Shown here: piece by piece, positions 56,030 through 63,470 of the stretch
How positions within the stretch are numbered: position 1 is the first letter of the stretch
Layout: the number at the start of each line of letters is the position of its first letter
Assembly (NCBI GenBank): GCA_040901445.1
Contig: JBBDYQ010000020.1
Coordinates: 46,956-110,955 of the forward strand
Source: Thermoleophilaceae bacterium
GTDB taxonomy: Bacteria; Actinomycetota; Thermoleophilia; Solirubrobacterales; Thermoleophilaceae
Length of the DNA stretch: 64,000 nt
Direction of reading: 5' to 3'
Translations under genes and position numbers: made by a program
Notes under the pieces: generated by a model
What the model was told of the DNA's origin: nothing
The model's input: only the letters and a program-made list of their open reading frames with translations
Databases searched by the model: none

Positions 56030-56971
56030 TCAAGGAACCGTCAGGACGACCTTGCCGAGCTTGCCGCCGGCGGCGAAGCGCTCATAGGCGTCCGCGACGC
56101 GCTCGAGCGGGAAGGCCTCGGCCACCGGCACCGAGACGGCGCCCGCGGCGACCAGCGGCAGCACGTGGCGCTCCACCGCGCGCATCGCGGCGGCCTTCTC
56201 CTCCAGGGGGCGCGCGCGCAGAGTGGAGCCCATCACGCGGCCGCGGGCGCCCATGAGCGCGCCGAGGTTGAGCTCGGCCTTGGCGCCGGCCCCGATGCCG
56301 ATGACCACGATCCGGCCGCCCGGCGCCAGCGACTTCACGTCGGCTCCCAGGTTGGGGGCGCCCACGAGCTCGAGCACCACGTCGAACGGGCCATGCTCCT
56401 CGAAGCCCTCCGGCGCGATGGCCTCGGCGCCCAGCTCTGCCACATGCGGCCGCAGCTCCTCGTTGCGCACGGTGGCGGTCACGCGGGCGCCGCAGGCGCG
56501 GCCCAGCTGCGCGGCGGCCGTGCCCACACCACCGGCCGCCCCGTGCACGAGCAGCCGCTCCCCCGGCCGCAGGCCGGCCTGGGTGAAGAGCGCGTCGTGC
56601 GCGGTGACGAACACCTCGGGAAAGCCGCCCGCCTCCGGCCAGCCGAGGTCGTCCGGGACCGGCATCGCGGCCCGCTCGTGGAGCAGGCACAGCTCCGCCT
56701 GGCCGCCGCCGCCCACGATGGCCATCACGCGCTCGCCCTCCTCGAAACGGCTGGTCCCCGGCCCGAGCGCGGCCACCTCGCCCGCGAGCTCCAGGCCCGG
56801 GATGTCCTGCGGAGAGCCGGGCGGGGCCGGGTAGAAGCCCTTGCGCTGCAGCATGTCCGCGCCGTTCAGGCCGGCGGCCCGGACCCGCACCAGCAGCTCG
56901 CCCGAGCCGGGCTCGGGGTCGGGATGCTCGCGGACCTCGAGCTCGCCGTCGACGATGGTGGCAGCCTTCAT
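56030..56971 (-). CDS. Zinc-independent quinone oxidoreductase (MDR family)
   Basis: A 313-residue NADPH-dependent medium-chain reductase: start MKAATIVDGELEVREHPDPE, NGADMLQRKGFYPAPPGSP, and VHGAAGGVGTAAAQLGRACG as the nucleotide fold. No structural or catalytic zinc cysteines are present. It most resembles QOR/PIG3 proteins reducing quinones and enones, and may protect against electrophiles with the TetR gene behind it. ATG 56971. Confidence 0.9.
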   Translation of the reverse strand: MKAATIVDGELEVREHPDPEPGSGELLVRVRAAGLNGADMLQRKGFYPAPPGSPQDIPGLELAGEVAALGPGTSRFEEGERVMAIVGGGGQAELCLLHERAAMPVPDDLGWPEAGGFPEVFVTAHDALFTQAGLRPGERLLVHGAAGGVGTAAAQLGRACGARVTATVRNEELRPHVAELGAEAIAPEGFEEHGPFDVVLELVGAPNLGADVKSLAPGGRIVVIGIGAGAKAELNLGALMGARGRVMGSTLRARPLEEKAAAMRAVERHVLPLVAAGAVSVPVAEAFPLERVADAYERFAAGGKLGKVVLTVP

Positions 56972-57021
56972 CTGGCGCGCCAGGATATTCAGTAGCGACG
57001 CCGGACGGCCGATGGTCGGGG

Positions 57022-57027
57022 TAGGGT
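57022..57027 (+). promoter_or_regulatory. -10 element TAGGGT of the alpha/beta hydrolase gene
   Basis: TAGGGT ends 7 bp before ATG 57035, no Shine-Dalgarno; leaderless-type. Confidence 0.5.
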
Positions 57028-57034
57028 GACCTTC

Positions 57035-57832
57035 ATGTCCCAGCCCCCGATCTGGCGCGAGACGCGCCTCGGACTGGAAGTCGCATCCCTTCTGAGGGAC
57101 CCGATCTTCCGCGGGCACGGGGTCAAGGACGCCGCTGGGCAGCCGGTTCTACTCGTCCCCGGCTTCCTCGCGGGGGACGACTCGCTCGGCCTCATGACCA
57201 AGTGGCTGCGCCGTACGGGACACCACACGTCCAAGGCGGGAATGCGGGCCAACGTCGGCTGCTCCGCCGCCACCGCCGACCGCCTGGAGGAGCGCCTCGA
57301 GTCCCTGGCGGAGCGCCAGGGCCAGCGCGTGGCCATCATCGGCCAGAGCCGCGGCGGCCACTTCGCGCGCGTGCTCGCCGTCCGGCGGCCGGATCTCGTG
57401 TCGGGCATAGTCACGCTCGGCTCGCCGCAGCTGGCGCCGCTCGCCGTCAACCCCATCGTCCGAGCCTCCATCCTCGCCGTCGGCCTCGCGGGCACCATCG
57501 GCCGCCGCGGCCTCATGCGGCGCTCCTGCATCTGGGGCAAGTGCTGCACGGAGTTCTGGGACGACTTCGAGTCGCCGTTCCCGCGCGGCGTGGGCTACGT
57601 CTCCGTGTACTCGCGCAGCGACGGCATCGTGAGCTGGGAGTCCTGCCTCGACCCCGCGGCCGAGCATGTCGAAATCGGGGCCAGCCACATCGGCATGGCC
57701 GTGCACCCCGCCGGCTACCGGGCGATCGCGGAGTCGCTCACCGGATTCCGGAAGGCGGACGCCAGGCGCCGTAGCCGCGCTCGCGCCCGCGGCGGCACGT
57801 CCAAGGTCACGCCCATCCGCCGCGCCGCCTGA
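57035..57832 (+). CDS. Alpha/beta hydrolase (lipase-like)
   Basis: A 265-residue hydrolase: oxyanion strand PVLLVPGFLAGD (~38-49), nucleophile S105 in IIGQSRGGHFARVLA, acid in YVSVYSRSDGIVSWESC and His in VEIGASHIGMAVHP. This resembles LipE/PGAP1-like hydrolases acting on lipids or esters. A Cys cluster (CIWGKCCTEF) lies in the cap region. No signal peptide. The basic tail (RRRSRARARGG) may bind nucleic acid or membrane. Substrate unknown. Confidence 0.85.
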   Translation: MSQPPIWRETRLGLEVASLLRDPIFRGHGVKDAAGQPVLLVPGFLAGDDSLGLMTKWLRRTGHHTSKAGMRANVGCSAATADRLEERLESLAERQGQRVAIIGQSRGGHFARVLAVRRPDLVSGIVTLGSPQLAPLAVNPIVRASILAVGLAGTIGRRGLMRRSCIWGKCCTEFWDDFESPFPRGVGYVSVYSRSDGIVSWESCLDPAAEHVEIGASHIGMAVHPAGYRAIAESLTGFRKADARRRSRARARGGTSKVTPIRRAA

Positions 57833-57856
57833 CGGCGAGAACCGGGCAGGCCAAGG

Positions 57857-58498
57857 TCAGTTCAGCTTCCGCTCCGCCGCCCAGCGGCTGAGCTCGTGGC
57901 GGTTGGACAGCTGCAGCTTGCGCAGCACCGCCGACACGTGCGCCTCCACCGTCTTCACCGAGATCCCCAGCCGCAGGCCGATCTCCTTGTACATGTAGCC
58001 GCGGGCGATGTGCTGGAGCACCTCCCGCTCGCGGGCCGTGAGCTGGTCGAGCTCGGGGTCGATCTCGGGCGGCAGCGCTCCCGCGAAGGCGTCGAGCACG
58101 AAGCCGGCCAGGCGCGGAGAGAAGACGGCGTCGCCCTCGGTCACGCGACGGATGGCGTCGGCCAGCTCGGGGCCGGAGATCGTCTTCGTCACGTAGCCGC
58201 GCGCGCCCGAGCGGATGATGGCGATCACGTCCTCCGCGGCGTCGCTCACCGACAGCGCGAGGAAGAGCATGCCGGGGTCGGTCTCCGCAACGCGCCGGAT
58301 GACCTCCATGCCGCCGCCGTCGGGCATGTGCACGTCGAGCAGCACGACGTCGGGCCGCTCGCGCAGGACGCAGGCCACGGCGTCGTCCACCGTGCCGGTG
58401 TCGCCCACGACCTCCACGAGCCCTTCCAGCTCGGCCCGCACCCCGGCGCGGAACAGGCCGTGGTCGTCCACGATCACCACGCGCGGCAGACCGCTCAT
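57857..58498 (-). CDS. LuxR-type response regulator of the PspC-kinase system
   Basis: A 213-residue NarL-type regulator: receiver (VVIVDDHGLFRAGVRAELEG, phosphoacceptor D55 in VVLLDVHMPDGG, Lys in YVTKTI) and LuxR helix-turn-helix (LTAREREVLQHIARGYMYKE). ATG 58498 overlaps the stop of the kinase gene by 4 bp, so it is its cognate partner. Order and family match LiaR/VraR-like envelope-stress regulators. Confidence 0.93.
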   Translation of the reverse strand: MSGLPRVVIVDDHGLFRAGVRAELEGLVEVVGDTGTVDDAVACVLRERPDVVLLDVHMPDGGGMEVIRRVAETDPGMLFLALSVSDAAEDVIAIIRSGARGYVTKTISGPELADAIRRVTEGDAVFSPRLAGFVLDAFAGALPPEIDPELDQLTAREREVLQHIARGYMYKEIGLRLGISVKTVEAHVSAVLRKLQLSNRHELSRWAAERKLN

Positions 58499-59832
58499 CG
58501 TTCCCGCTCCACCGTCAGCTCGACCTCCGTGCCGGCGTCCGTGCGGATCTCGGCGTGGCCGCCGTGGCGCTCCATGCGGCCGACGATCGACTCGCGCACG
58601 CCACGGCGGTCGGCCGGGATCGCCGCCGGGTCGAAGCCCGGGCCGCGGTCGCGCACGAAGACCTGCACGCGCCCGTCGGCCACCTCGGCATAGACCGACA
58701 CGGGCACCTGGCCGGCGAACTTGGCCGCGTTCACCAGCGCCTCGCGCGCGGCCGCCACGACCGCCTCGGTGCGCTGGTCGAGGGGACAGTCGCCCACGGC
58801 CACGACGTCGATCGTCGTGCCGTGCGCCTCCTCCACCTCCGCGGCGGCGTGCTCGAGCGCGGCGGTGAGGCTCGCGCCAGGCCCGGGCGCCGGGCGCCCC
58901 GACAGCCAGGCCCGCAGCTCCCGCTCCTGCCGGCGGGCCAGCCCGGCCACCGCGCGGGGATCGCCGGCGCGGCGCTGGACGAGCGCGAGCGTCTGGAGCA
59001 CCGAGTCGTGGAGGTGGGCGGCCACCTCGGCGCGCTCCTGGGAACGGATGCGCTCGGAACGCTCGGCCGACAGGTTGCGCACGAGGCGCAGCCACCAGGG
59101 CGCGAGGATCACGAAGGCGCACACGAAGACGACCAGGACCGTCAGTCCGACATCATTCGAGATCTGGTTCACAGCGAGGAAGAGGCCGCCGCCCGCGACC
59201 ACCAGCAGCGCGCCCCCCGCCGCGCGGGCGGCGCTGCGGGCGCTGGGCACCGGAAGGCCGTGCGGGGCCACACGGGCAGCGATGTGTGCGGACCCCCGCC
59301 CCCTGGCTGCTTCGACCGCTCCGGCGGGTGCCGCTGCCGCACCGGCCTGGCCGCCCGCGGGCGCGGCGGACGCGGCGCTGAGCGCGGCCGCGGGGGGCGC
59401 GGCGGGGCCGGGCTCGTCCTGCTCGCGCCCGGCGGACTGGCGCCAGATGAGGGCGCCGCCGGCCAGGGCGAGCACCAGCGGCCACACCAGCTCGTCGCTG
59501 AACCAGACGCCGAGCTGGCGCATCACGAGCACCACGCCCAGCACGAGCAGCGCCACGCCCGCGGCGATGCGCTTGCTGCCCGGGCGCCCTCCGAAGCGCG
59601 CCGCGGCCGGCCCGTCCTCCGTCTCGTCCCGCGGGATCACGGCCCACGCGATCCCGTAGAGCGGGATGCCTATCCCACCGGCCATCGTGGCCACGAGGAA
59701 GGCCACGCGGAGGAAGAGCGCATCGATGCCGAGGTTGCGCGCTGCGCCGGCACAGACCCCGGCTATCACACGGCGGCTGCAGTCACGGCGCAGCGGCGGG
59801 CGCGCCGGCGCAGATGTGGGGACGGCGCTCAC
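58495..59832 (-). CDS. Histidine kinase with an N-terminal PspC domain
   Basis: A 445-residue membrane kinase. Residues ~15-70 are a PspC domain (RRVIAGVCAGAARNLGIDAL, GIPLYGIAWAVI), followed by two pairs of hydrophobic segments (~85-130, ~210-255), a HisKA_3 domain with phosphoacceptor H275 in AAHLHDSVLQTLAL, and a compact HATPase with DRGPGFDPAAIP and GVRESIVGRMERHGG. It likely senses envelope stress and phosphorylates the overlapping LuxR-type regulator. GTG 59832. Confidence 0.92.
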   Translation of the reverse strand: MSAVPTSAPARPPLRRDCSRRVIAGVCAGAARNLGIDALFLRVAFLVATMAGGIGIPLYGIAWAVIPRDETEDGPAAARFGGRPGSKRIAAGVALLVLGVVLVMRQLGVWFSDELVWPLVLALAGGALIWRQSAGREQDEPGPAAPPAAALSAASAAPAGGQAGAAAAPAGAVEAARGRGSAHIAARVAPHGLPVPSARSAARAAGGALLVVAGGGLFLAVNQISNDVGLTVLVVFVCAFVILAPWWLRLVRNLSAERSERIRSQERAEVAAHLHDSVLQTLALVQRRAGDPRAVAGLARRQERELRAWLSGRPAPGPGASLTAALEHAAAEVEEAHGTTIDVVAVGDCPLDQRTEAVVAAAREALVNAAKFAGQVPVSVYAEVADGRVQVFVRDRGPGFDPAAIPADRRGVRESIVGRMERHGGHAEIRTDAGTEVELTVERER

Positions 59833-59862
59833 GGGCTCATGATCGCACCGGCTCGCGGCACG

Positions 59863-60051
59863 TCAGCGGTCGTCCCCGCGGCTGGCCAGGCCGCTCACGA
59901 GCAGGATCACGCCGACGGTCGCGGCGAGCAGCGGCAGGAACCAGCCGAAGCCGAGGTCGAGGTCGTCCATCCGGTCGAGCAGCAGGAGCGTCCCGAGGGC
60001 CATGATGGCGATGCCTGCGACGAGCGATGTGGTGTCCGGGCGGCGGCTCAC
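59863..60051 (-). CDS. Small two-helix membrane protein (LiaI/LiaF-type transmembrane region)
   Basis: A 62-residue protein with two hydrophobic helices: LVAGIAIMALGTLLLLDRMD and WFLPLLAATVGVILLVSGLA, as in the LiaI-LiaF-like membrane module. GTG 60051 overlaps the stop of the PspC/LiaF gene by 4 bp and the kinase gene follows after 30 bp. Probably an accessory of the envelope-stress sensor. Confidence 0.75.
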   Translation of the reverse strand: MSRRPDTTSLVAGIAIMALGTLLLLDRMDDLDLGFGWFLPLLAATVGVILLVSGLASRGDDR

Positions 60052-61163
60052 TCGCTTCCCACCAGGCACGGGTCGTTCTCTCGCCCGCCGTCGTCCCCGT
60101 CCCCCCCGGAGGGGCCGCGGTGGCGCCCGCGGCGGTCCAGGTCGTCGGGGTCGTCCACCACCCGCACCTGGCCGATGCCCACGTCCGCGTCGAGCACGAG
60201 CCGGGGGACGCCCGGGCGGGCGGGCGGGCTGTCGCGACGGTCCACGTCGATGCCGCCGCTCTCGCGGCCGAAGGTGTCGATGGCGCCGATGCCGACGTCC
60301 GTGGTGGAGGTCACGCACACCTCCTCGGGCACGATCACGTCGATCTGGCCGATGCCGAGCTGGGCGTCGAGCGGCGTCGGCCCCGGCGGGAAGTCCACGT
60401 CGCGGAGGTCGAGCTCGAGCCGGCCGACCGCGAGGCGATAGTCGTCGCGGACCTCGGCCGGCGTCTGCGGCCGGTGGAGCTCCTCGCCGATGCCGCCGTC
60501 CAGCTCCACGTCGGCGGCGGCCACGAGCCCGGCCGGCACAGCCAGCGCGAGCGCCGGCAGCACGAGCCAGGCGGCTCCGCCGTAGAAGGCGCTCACCACC
60601 AGCACTCCGCCGGAGGCGATCACCAGGCCGGCCACCACCTCGCCCCCTCCGACGGCGGTCCCCCAGGCGGCGCCCACCGCGGCCACGCACATCAGCACGA
60701 GCACGCCGAGCACGATCGCCAGCCGGCGCAGCACCTCGCCCGCGCTGCTTGACGTCTCGGCCCCGCGGCGACGGTCGACCAGCCGCCAGGCGAGCACGGC
60801 GCCGGCTGCGAGCACGAGCAGCCACGCGAGGCCGAACGGGTCGAGCCAGAACGGGCCGCCCCAGGGGCCGCCGGCGAAGATCGCCAGCGCCACGAGCAGA
60901 AGGACCACGCCGCCGGCGATCGCGACGTTGCGAGAGGGCGTGGCGGCCTCCCCCTCTCCCCCCTCGCTCGGCACGAACAGCACGGCCGCGAGGTAGAGGA
61001 AGACGCCGAGCCCGCCGAAGAGCGCGAGCGCGGCGAAGCCGATCCGGAAGATGACCGGGTCGAGGTCGAAGTGGCGCGCGAGGCCGCCGGCCACGCCGGC
61101 GACCACGCGGTCCTCGCGCGAGCGGAGGAGGCGGCGGGGGGTGTTGGGTTCCTGGTCGGTCAT
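60048..61163 (-). CDS. PspC-domain protein with LiaF-like C-terminal domain
   Basis: A 371-residue membrane protein: PspC domain at ~10-70 (RRLLRSREDRVVAGVAGGLA, FALFGGLGVFLYLA-like), a run of about five hydrophobic segments (~80-225), and a beta-rich C-terminal domain with repeats of LDAQLGIGQIDVIVPEEVCV, TDVGIGAIDTFGRESGGID and LDADVGIGQVRVV, the toast-rack-like LiaF C-terminal fold. The G-I-G strand repeat is clear. First gene of the operon with the small membrane protein, PspC-kinase and regulator. ATG 61163. Confidence 0.88.
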   Translation of the reverse strand: MTDQEPNTPRRLLRSREDRVVAGVAGGLARHFDLDPVIFRIGFAALALFGGLGVFLYLAAVLFVPSEGGEGEAATPSRNVAIAGGVVLLLVALAIFAGGPWGGPFWLDPFGLAWLLVLAAGAVLAWRLVDRRRGAETSSSAGEVLRRLAIVLGVLVLMCVAAVGAAWGTAVGGGEVVAGLVIASGGVLVVSAFYGGAAWLVLPALALAVPAGLVAAADVELDGGIGEELHRPQTPAEVRDDYRLAVGRLELDLRDVDFPPGPTPLDAQLGIGQIDVIVPEEVCVTSTTDVGIGAIDTFGRESGGIDVDRRDSPPARPGVPRLVLDADVGIGQVRVVDDPDDLDRRGRHRGPSGGDGDDGGRENDPCLVGSE

Positions 61164-61234
61164 GGCAGCCAGGTTGCCGCGCCGGAGCGGCGCTGCCAAT
61201 TGGGAATTACCCCGATGCCGGCCTCAGGGTCAGG

Positions 61235-61516
61235 TCAGGGGCGAGCGGGATTGGCTGCGGCCCAGGCGGCGATCTCCTTCGATCCCTGCACCACCTCGCC
61301 GTCGTCGGCGACGAGCACCGGCACCCAGTTGCTGCCGGTGAGCTCGCGGACCTTCGCGCGCCGCGGATTGAGGAAATCGGGCAGCGGCGCGAGCCCGTAC
61401 ACCTTCTCGACCTCCGGGTCGTGCCCGGCGTCCGTCAGGGCGCTGTGCGCATTCGCGCACGGGTGCCCGCCGGGGCGCGGCGTCTGGAATGTTCCCCAAC
61501 AGATGTAGAGCTTCAT
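61235..61516 (-). CDS. Glutaredoxin/GST N-terminal-like small protein
   Basis: A 93-residue thioredoxin-fold protein: MKLYICWGTF start, a HPCANAHSAL segment in place of the CPxC loop, VRELTGSNWVPVLVADDGEV (cis-Pro strand) and SKEIAAWAAANP. It resembles stand-alone GST N-domains. C6 and C20 are the only obvious redox cysteines. Partner and function unknown. A TAGGGT lies ~27 bp upstream of ATG 61516. Confidence 0.75.
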   Translation of the reverse strand: MKLYICWGTFQTPRPGGHPCANAHSALTDAGHDPEVEKVYGLAPLPDFLNPRRAKVRELTGSNWVPVLVADDGEVVQGSKEIAAWAAANPARP

Positions 61517-61572
61517 GCGAGATCCGGCACGACGGCTCCGCTGACCCTACCCGCTTCGTCGAGGAGCGCGCA

Positions 61573-62010
61573 TCAGCGGAACGTGCCCCGCTCGCCCCCG
61601 GCGCGGGCCCCGCGCATGTACTCGGCCATGTCCTGAGACCAGAACTCCACGACGTTGCCGTCCGGGTCCGTGACGTAGATGGCCCGCCCGGGACCGAGCT
61701 GGTACGGCCCGTCGACGTTGGCCCCAAGCTCCTCGAGGCGGTGCTGGAGCGTGTCGAGCGCTGCGTCTTCGAGGTGGAGGGCAAAGTGCACGTGCGTCCC
61801 GCCGCGGCCGCCCGCCAGGCCCACCTGCTCGGTCCACAGCCCGAGCCGGGCTGTCTCGCCCACGAGGTACCAGACGCGGCCCTCGCGCCCCTCGCCGTAG
61901 AGCGTCTCCTCGAAGCCGAGCAGGTCGCGATAGAAGGCGCGGGCGCGCTCGAGGTCCGACACCTCGAGCACGAGCTCGGAGATGCCGGTGACGGGCGGGG
62001 GCTCGGGCAC
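61573..62010 (-). CDS. VOC-family (glyoxalase-like) protein
   Basis: A 145-residue protein: ISELVLEVSDLERARAFYRD and THVHFALHLEDAALDTLQHR are the two VOC modules, with IYVTDPDGNVVEFW providing the C-terminal metal Glu. Substrate unknown; it resembles fosfomycin-resistance/dioxygenase-type members only at fold level. GTG 62010 is chosen because TACGCT (62022-62017) ends 6 bp upstream; an open frame extends further to 62130 without support. Confidence 0.85.
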   Translation of the reverse strand: MPEPPPVTGISELVLEVSDLERARAFYRDLLGFEETLYGEGREGRVWYLVGETARLGLWTEQVGLAGGRGGTHVHFALHLEDAALDTLQHRLEELGANVDGPYQLGPGRAIYVTDPDGNVVEFWSQDMAEYMRGARAGGERGTFR

Positions 62011-62016
62011 GATCGC

Positions 62017-62022
62017 AGCGTA
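62017..62022 (-). promoter_or_regulatory. -10 element TACGCT of the VOC gene
   Basis: On the minus strand TACGCT ends 6 bp before GTG 62010, which fixes the start of this gene as leaderless. Confidence 0.45.
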
Positions 62023-62123
62023 CCCTGGGCACGAATGGCGTTCGGACCGCTGGTGCACGCGGACTGGCTGCGCGCGCGGGCCGCCGGCGGAGTGACGTCC
62101 GCCGGGCGCGCCACGATGCGGCC

Positions 62124-62477
62124 ATGGCACCCGTGCGCAGACTGCCGGGCGGCGCCGGCGCGCTCGTCCTCATCAAGCTTGCCCATTCCCTATACCGCCG
62201 CTGGGAGGTCCTCGGCCCCGGGGAGCGGGATCGGCTGCAGGCGCTGGCCGAGCGGGCCAAGGGTGCTGCCCTCGACGTGCGAGGCCGAGCCGACCGCGAT
62301 GCGGCCGAGGCCGAGCTGTGTGAGGTCAACGAGCAGCTGGGCGGCGCCCTCGCCGACGCGGCGGAGGCCAACCCGGACGTGAGCGCCGCCGAGGTCGCGG
62401 CCCTGCGCGCCGACCTCGCCCGCGAGCTCGAGCGCGTGGCAGGCCGGCGCCGAGACCCCCCGGCGCGGGCTGCCTGA
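62124..62477 (+). CDS. Small charged helical protein of unknown function
   Basis: A 117-residue protein, mostly amphipathic helix rich in Arg, Glu and Ala (LGPGERDRLQALAERAKGAA, then ELCEVNEQLGGALADAAEAN), with a weakly hydrophobic start (GGAGALVLIKLAHSLYRRW). Possibly a coiled coil. No family recognised. Start ATG 62124 is 114 bp from the divergent VOC gene. Confidence 0.6.
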   Translation: MAPVRRLPGGAGALVLIKLAHSLYRRWEVLGPGERDRLQALAERAKGAALDVRGRADRDAAEAELCEVNEQLGGALADAAEANPDVSAAEVAALRADLARELERVAGRRRDPPARAA

Positions 62478-62549
62478 CGCCGGCGCTCTCGCAGCGCCAG
62501 ACGAGTCTGCGACGTCTCACGTCCGGCGGCCGTAGCGCGTTGGAGGCCG

Positions 62550-63425
62550 ATGGCCACTGACACGACGCGACAGCTCGACTATCGCCCGCCGCTCGACGCC
62601 GCCGCCCTGCTCGGCTTCTTCGGGCGGCGCGCGGTGCCGGCCGTCGAGGAGCTGGCGGGCGGCACGTACCGGCGGAGCCTGCGCCTGCCCCATGGGGCCG
62701 GGATCGCGGAGCTGTCTCCGGCGGAAAGGCACGTGTGGGCCCGCCTGCTGCTCGACGACGAGCGCGACGTGCCCGTCGCGACGGAACGCTGCCGGCGGCT
62801 GCTGGACCTCGATGCCGACCCGGCTGCGATCGACGGCAGCCTGGGCGAGGACGAGGTGCTCGGCTCGCTGGTGCGCGGAGCGCCCGGGAGGCGCGTGCCG
62901 GGTGCCGCCGACGGGGGCGAGCTGGCGCTGCGCGCCGTGCTCGGCCAGCAGGTGTCGCTCGCCGGCGCCGTCACCCTGGCCGCGCGGCTGGTGGCGGCCC
63001 ACGGGGAGCGGCTGCGGCGCCCGCGCGGCGGCGTGACCCACCTCTTCCCATCCCCCGCGGCGCTCGCCGCGGCGGACCCCGAGAAGCTGGCCATGCCCGG
63101 CGCCCGGCGGCGCGCGCTGCTGGATCTGGCCGCGGCGCTGGCGAGCGGCCGGCTGAACCTCGGCAAGGGCGCCGACCATGCCGAGGCCGAGCGCCGGCTG
63201 CTGGCGCTTCGGGGCGTCGGCCCCTGGACCGCCGCCTACGTGGCGATGCGAGCCCTCCGTGACCGCGACGCCTTCCTCCCCACCGACCTGGGCGTGCGCC
63301 ACGCGCTCGAGCGGCTCGGCCAGGACGCCCGCCCCGCCGCGGCCGCCCGCCTGGCGGAGCGCTGGCGGCCCTACCGCGCGTATGCCGTCCAGCACCTGTG
63401 GGGGTCGCTCGCCGCCACGAGCTGA
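62550..63425 (+). CDS. alkA: DNA-3-methyladenine glycosylase II (AlkA)
   Basis: A 291-residue base-excision glycosylase removing alkylated bases. N-terminal AlkA-N domain (LDYRPPLDAAALLGFFGRRA) and HhH-GPD domain with ALRAVLGQQVSLAGA, hairpin LRGVGPWTAAYVAMR (220-234) and catalytic D246 in FLPTDLGVRHAL. No Ada or Ogt part is fused. GGAGG precedes ATG 62550. Confidence 0.93.
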   Translation: MATDTTRQLDYRPPLDAAALLGFFGRRAVPAVEELAGGTYRRSLRLPHGAGIAELSPAERHVWARLLLDDERDVPVATERCRRLLDLDADPAAIDGSLGEDEVLGSLVRGAPGRRVPGAADGGELALRAVLGQQVSLAGAVTLAARLVAAHGERLRRPRGGVTHLFPSPAALAAADPEKLAMPGARRRALLDLAAALASGRLNLGKGADHAEAERRLLALRGVGPWTAAYVAMRALRDRDAFLPTDLGVRHALERLGQDARPAAAARLAERWRPYRAYAVQHLWGSLAATS

Positions 63426-63470
63426 GCGCTTGCGCGCGACGGCGTGCGATGTGATGATCGGTTGGACCGG

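Noticed and set aside
57222..57232. Third copy of the 20-bp repeat (TACGGGACACC)
   Set aside because: Only 11 bp match, inside conserved hydrolase coding sequence; expected by chance.
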